Shown piece by piece: positions 5,883 to 7,200 of a stretch of 7,200 nucleotides of DNA. Location of the stretch: assembly GCA_030637205.1 (NCBI GenBank), contig DAOVVL010000093.1, positions 1 to 7,200 of the forward strand, read 5' to 3'. Source of the DNA: Thalassospiraceae bacterium (GTDB lineage: Bacteria > Pseudomonadota > Alphaproteobacteria > Rhodospirillales > Magnetovibrionaceae). The first letter of the stretch is position 1, and each line of letters opens with the position of its first letter. Made by a program: the position numbers and the translations under genes. The notes under the pieces are model-generated. The model made no database searches. It was not told the DNA's origin and saw only the letters and a program-made list of their open reading frames with translations.

Positions 5883-6868
5883 TCGATTAGCCCGGCTTCG
5901 CGGTAGTAGCGAAACGCGCCCGGATGCATCGGGGCGCTCAAACCTTCACTGACCATCCTGGCTGGATCAAGGTCGGAAAATGCCGGGTGCAGGTTGCGAA
6001 ACGTTTCCAGATCTTCAAAAACCGCCTTGGCCATTTCGTAGACATCCTCTTCGCTGGTTGATGCGCGCGTCATCACGGTGGCGCTTAAACCGAAAGTCTG
6101 GGTGCTGTCATCTTGACCCCGGTACATGCCGCCGGGAATGGAAACTTTGCTGTAATATTCATTTTCGGCTATCAGGCGATCAATTTCAGGCCCGGTAACA
6201 TCCAGCAGATTGCTTTGGCACAGGGCGAAGGCTTCGTTAATGGATGCATTGGGATGGCCCACGGTGTAAACCATCGCATCAATATCGCCATTACAAAGCG
6301 CGTTGGATTGTTCCGATGCTTTCAGGTCGTAAACTTCAGAAAAGAAATCTTCGCCCCACCCCATTGCCTTCATCAACACAGCCATGGTTTCGCGCTGCCC
6401 CGATCCGGGGTTGCCGATGTTCATGTGGCTGCCTTGGGTGTCGCGAATATGTTTCATATTGCTACCCGCGCGCGCGACCACGGTGAAGGCTTCATAATGA
6501 AGAGACATCACCGAACGCAAATTTTCTGCCGGACCAACATTTTCAAAACCGGAGGTTCCGTTCACCGCATGATACTGAATGTCGGACTGAACGATGCCGA
6601 AGTCGATAATACCTGAAAGAATGTTTTCAACGTTCTGGCGTGAACCGTCCGAACTTTCCACCGTGCAGCGGATGTCGTGACGATCCCGGTTTTTATTGAC
6701 CAGATAGCAGATGGAACCGCCCGCAGGATAATACACCCCGGTGACGCTGCCCGTGCCGATTGACATGAAACTTCGTTCTGCGGCCTGCGGTTCGCCTGAT
6801 ACGAACGATACCGCCATCACCAAGGCAGCAATAGCTGATGCCCTAACGGCCCCCATTTTATTTTTCAC
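5879..6868 (-). CDS. TAXI-family TRAP transporter solute-binding protein
   Basis: This is a periplasmic solute receptor of the TAXI class, which normally delivers an organic acid or other small solute to a fused TRAP permease. The 329 residues begin with a signal peptide (basic start, hydrophobic core 10-25, cleavage around 25-31). The mature N-terminus has the TAXI hallmark IGTGSVTGVYYPAGGSICYLVNK at about 37-59, followed by SSDGSRQNVENI and DFGIVQSDIQYHA. A central NIGNPGSGQRETM segment and a C-terminal LHPAFSDLDP ... PMHPGAFRYYREAG region also fit the family. The start is a GTG with AGGA 10 bases upstream; the ATG four codons later has no such site. No permease gene is adjacent: soeC converges downstream and a terminator lies upstream, so within this window it is an orphan receptor. 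The solute is unknown. Confidence 0.9.
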   Translation of the reverse strand: MKNKMGAVRASAIAALVMAVSFVSGEPQAAERSFMSIGTGSVTGVYYPAGGSICYLVNKNRDRHDIRCTVESSDGSRQNVENILSGIIDFGIVQSDIQYHAVNGTSGFENVGPAENLRSVMSLHYEAFTVVARAGSNMKHIRDTQGSHMNIGNPGSGQRETMAVLMKAMGWGEDFFSEVYDLKASEQSNALCNGDIDAMVYTVGHPNASINEAFALCQSNLLDVTGPEIDRLIAENEYYSKVSIPGGMYRGQDDSTQTFGLSATVMTRASTSEEDVYEMAKAVFEDLETFRNLHPAFSDLDPARMVSEGLSAPMHPGAFRYYREAGLID

Positions 6869-6878
6869 TTCTGGTTCG

Positions 6879-6882
6879 TCCT
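6879..6882 (-). promoter_or_regulatory. Ribosome binding site for the GTG start of the TAXI protein
   Basis: AGGA on the minus strand is 10 bases before the GTG at 6868. An ATG at 6856 would lack a usable site, so the GTG is preferred. Confidence 0.5.
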
Positions 6883-6905
6883 ACTATCTGGGTCCATCAA
6901 CTATT

Positions 6906-6957
6906 TGTTCTTTGCAAATTGTTGAAAGTGTTCTTTTGAACGCGCTAATTTTTTAGC
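6906..6957. repeat. AT-rich upstream region of the TAXI gene with direct and inverted repeats
   Basis: TGTTCTTTG (6906-6914) is nearly repeated as TGTTCTTTTG (6929-6938), 23 bases on. TTTGCAAA (6911-6918) is a perfect palindrome. GTTCTTTTGAAC (6930-6941) has 4-base arms, and GCTAATTTTTTAGC (6944-6957) has perfect 5-base arms. These could bind a regulator of the TAXI gene. I found no convincing -35/-10 pair on the minus strand. Confidence 0.35.
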
Positions 6958-7128
6958 TTTTCCCTCAAGACCCACCCCCCGACTAAAACACATCGAAGTA
7001 CGAACATCTTAACCGCAATTGCTGCCGTACCGCAATCTTGAACCAAAGCGATTGCGCTCGGAAGTGCGCAAAGATGTTGTTTTCAAACGAAAAACCCCGG
7101 CTACAGATTTTTGCAGCCAGGGTTTTTT
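6958..7128 (+). ncRNA. Candidate small RNA, divergent from the TAXI gene and ending at an intrinsic terminator
   Basis: On the plus strand TTGAAA (6922-6927) and TAATTT (6946-6951), 18 bases apart, could start a transcript near 6958. The stretch has several possible stems: AACATCTT (7003-7010) with AAGATGTT (7071-7078), CGCAAT (7031-7036) with ATTGCG (7051-7056), and TTGCGC (7052-7057) with GCGCAA (7066-7071). The last two are mutually exclusive. It ends in a strong stem followed by six T. No protein is encoded. The terminator may serve only the minus-strand gene to its right, so this is a hypothesis. It matches no RNA family I can name. Confidence 0.2.
7090..7128. terminator. Intrinsic terminator, probably bidirectional
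   Basis: AAAAACCCCGGCTAC pairs with GCAGCCAGGGTTTTT, with two mismatches (C-A and A-C), around an 8-base loop AGATTTTT. On the minus strand it is followed by five T and lies about 20 bases after the TAA at 7147, so it most likely ends the gene entering from the right. On the plus strand six T follow the stem, so it could also stop plus-strand transcripts. Confidence 0.8.
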
Positions 7129-7146
7129 ACAAAAGTTTCAATAACC

Positions 7147-7200
7147 TTACAGCAAGTGGCGATGCGCCAGATTGCTCATCAGGTCGGCAATGCCAAAATT
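7147..7200 (-). CDS. C-terminal tail of an unidentified protein, 5' part outside window
   Basis: The minus strand reads NFGIADLMSNLAHRHLL followed by TAA, and the intrinsic terminator begins about 20 bases later. That spacing is typical of a gene end. Seventeen residues are too few to assign a family. Another minus-strand frame is also open across this stretch but would end inside the terminator stem, so it is less likely. Confidence 0.5.
   Translation of the reverse strand, partial: NFGIADLMSNLAHRHLL

Noticed and set aside
6113..6616. 167-codon plus-strand open frame within the TAXI gene
   Set aside because: It is antisense to a protein with clear TAXI signatures and has no supporting start signals.
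1..7200. CRISPR array, insertion sequence, tRNA, rRNA or phage genes
   Set aside because: No regularly spaced repeats, transposase motifs, cloverleaf folds or phage-like genes were seen on either strand.

Overview
The window reads as part of an alphaproteobacterial chromosome. This rests on GC-rich, strongly codon-biased genes, AT-rich intergenic DNA, and protein sequences resembling those of marine Rhodospirillales or Rhodobacterales relatives. It is an inference from protein style, not a database result. Five protein genes are clear: three complete genes in one operon, one complete solitary gene and one cut by the left edge. A sixth gene is visible only as a short C-terminal tail at the right edge.

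Left (1-796, minus): most of a periplasmic glycine-betaine-type ABC transporter substrate-binding protein, starting at a GTG with a good ribosome binding site. From 797 to 1176 lies a divergent intergenic region. Its first 270 or so bases are AT-rich and hold repeated ACACAAG sequences and weak promoter-like elements. Its last 90 bases are GC-rich and can form three consecutive hairpins just upstream of the next operon.

Centre (1177-5882, plus): a three-gene operon for a membrane-bound, cytoplasm-facing molybdenum enzyme of the DMSO reductase superfamily, best assigned as the sulfite:quinone dehydrogenase SoeABC. SoeA is the Mo-bisMGD catalytic subunit with one [4Fe-4S] cluster and no Tat signal. 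SoeB is a four-cluster ferredoxin-like electron-transfer subunit. SoeC is an eight-helix DmsC-type quinone-reactive membrane anchor. Electrons from sulfite would pass SoeA to SoeB to SoeC to the quinone pool, with sulfate released in the cytoplasm. soeA and soeB are one base apart; soeB and soeC are separated by 58 bases containing a terminator-like hairpin with an alternative pairing partner.

Right (5879-7200, minus): a TAXI-family TRAP transporter solute-binding protein, convergent with soeC. The two stop codons share one CTAG palindrome. No TRAP permease gene accompanies it in the window. Upstream is a 278-base gap with many inverted repeats and a strong, probably bidirectional, intrinsic terminator, then the last 17 codons of an unidentified minus-strand gene.

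The coding content belongs to known families and I see no clearly new protein system. The least explained parts are non-coding: the structured soeA leader, the soeB-soeC hairpin switch, and the repeat-rich DNA between 6900 and 7130, which could encode a small RNA on the plus strand.
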